This document shows, one piece after another, positions 5,660 to 5,661 of a stretch of DNA of 5,661 nt. Position 1 is the first letter of the stretch. Each line of letters opens with the position of its first letter. Source of the DNA: Ilumatobacteraceae bacterium (GTDB lineage: Bacteria > Actinomycetota > Acidimicrobiia > Acidimicrobiales > Ilumatobacteraceae); contig JAENVT010000071.1 of assembly GCA_016650435.1 (NCBI GenBank), positions 1-5,661 of the forward strand, written 5' to 3'. Below the pieces are notes generated by a model. It did not search any database. It was not told the DNA's origin and was given only the letters and a program-made list of their open reading frames with translations. Both the position numbers and the translations under genes were made by a program.

Positions 5660-5661
5660 GC

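Overview
The window reads as a stretch of chromosome from a high-GC actinobacterium. The best guesses are Acidimicrobiia or a related lineage: clpS is followed directly by a DUF2017 gene, which is an actinobacterial arrangement, and ctaB sits beside cytochrome-oxidase genes. No transposase, integrase, phage gene or CRISPR array is visible. This placement is an inference from gene content and base composition, without any database search.

Layout from left to right. A tRNA-Glu(UUC) gene on the minus strand is cut by the left edge (1-69). Two plus-strand genes follow: a hotdog-fold acyl-CoA thioesterase (155-601) and a DegV-family fatty-acid-binding protein (707-1525). The DegV gene converges on, and overlaps by 20 bases, a minus-strand pair: a DUF2017 protein (1506-2015) and the ClpS adaptor (2015-2311), joined by a TGATG stop/start overlap. 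About 44 bases beyond clpS, ctaB (heme O synthase, 2356-3327) begins in the opposite direction. A 122-base gap with a perfect 10-bp GC-rich hairpin leads to two more plus-strand genes, also joined by TGATG. These are a 12-helix homologue of cytochrome c oxidase subunit I (3450-5069) and a five-helix homologue of subunit III (5069-5659). The second ends two bases before the window does.

The unusual part is the last gene pair. The subunit I homologue keeps the family framework: TTTDHKR near the N-terminus, the TRAPGM loop, the FPRL loop and the TLEWATSSP tail. Read by eye against canonical subunit I, however, it lacks all six histidines that bind heme a, heme a3 and CuB. It also lacks the cross-linked tyrosine, the gating glutamate, the entry residue of the D channel, the lysine of the K channel, the Mg site and the arginine pair. 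The subunit III homologue likewise lacks the family's GFHGxH and WHFVD residues. Both reading frames are intact and translationally coupled. They look like a maintained, metal-free oxidase-like membrane complex rather than debris. They lie next to the gene that makes the heme O precursor of heme A, and no subunit II gene (ctaC) lies between ctaB and the subunit I homologue. The remaining genes look like ordinary housekeeping genes, with smaller oddities noted in the findings.
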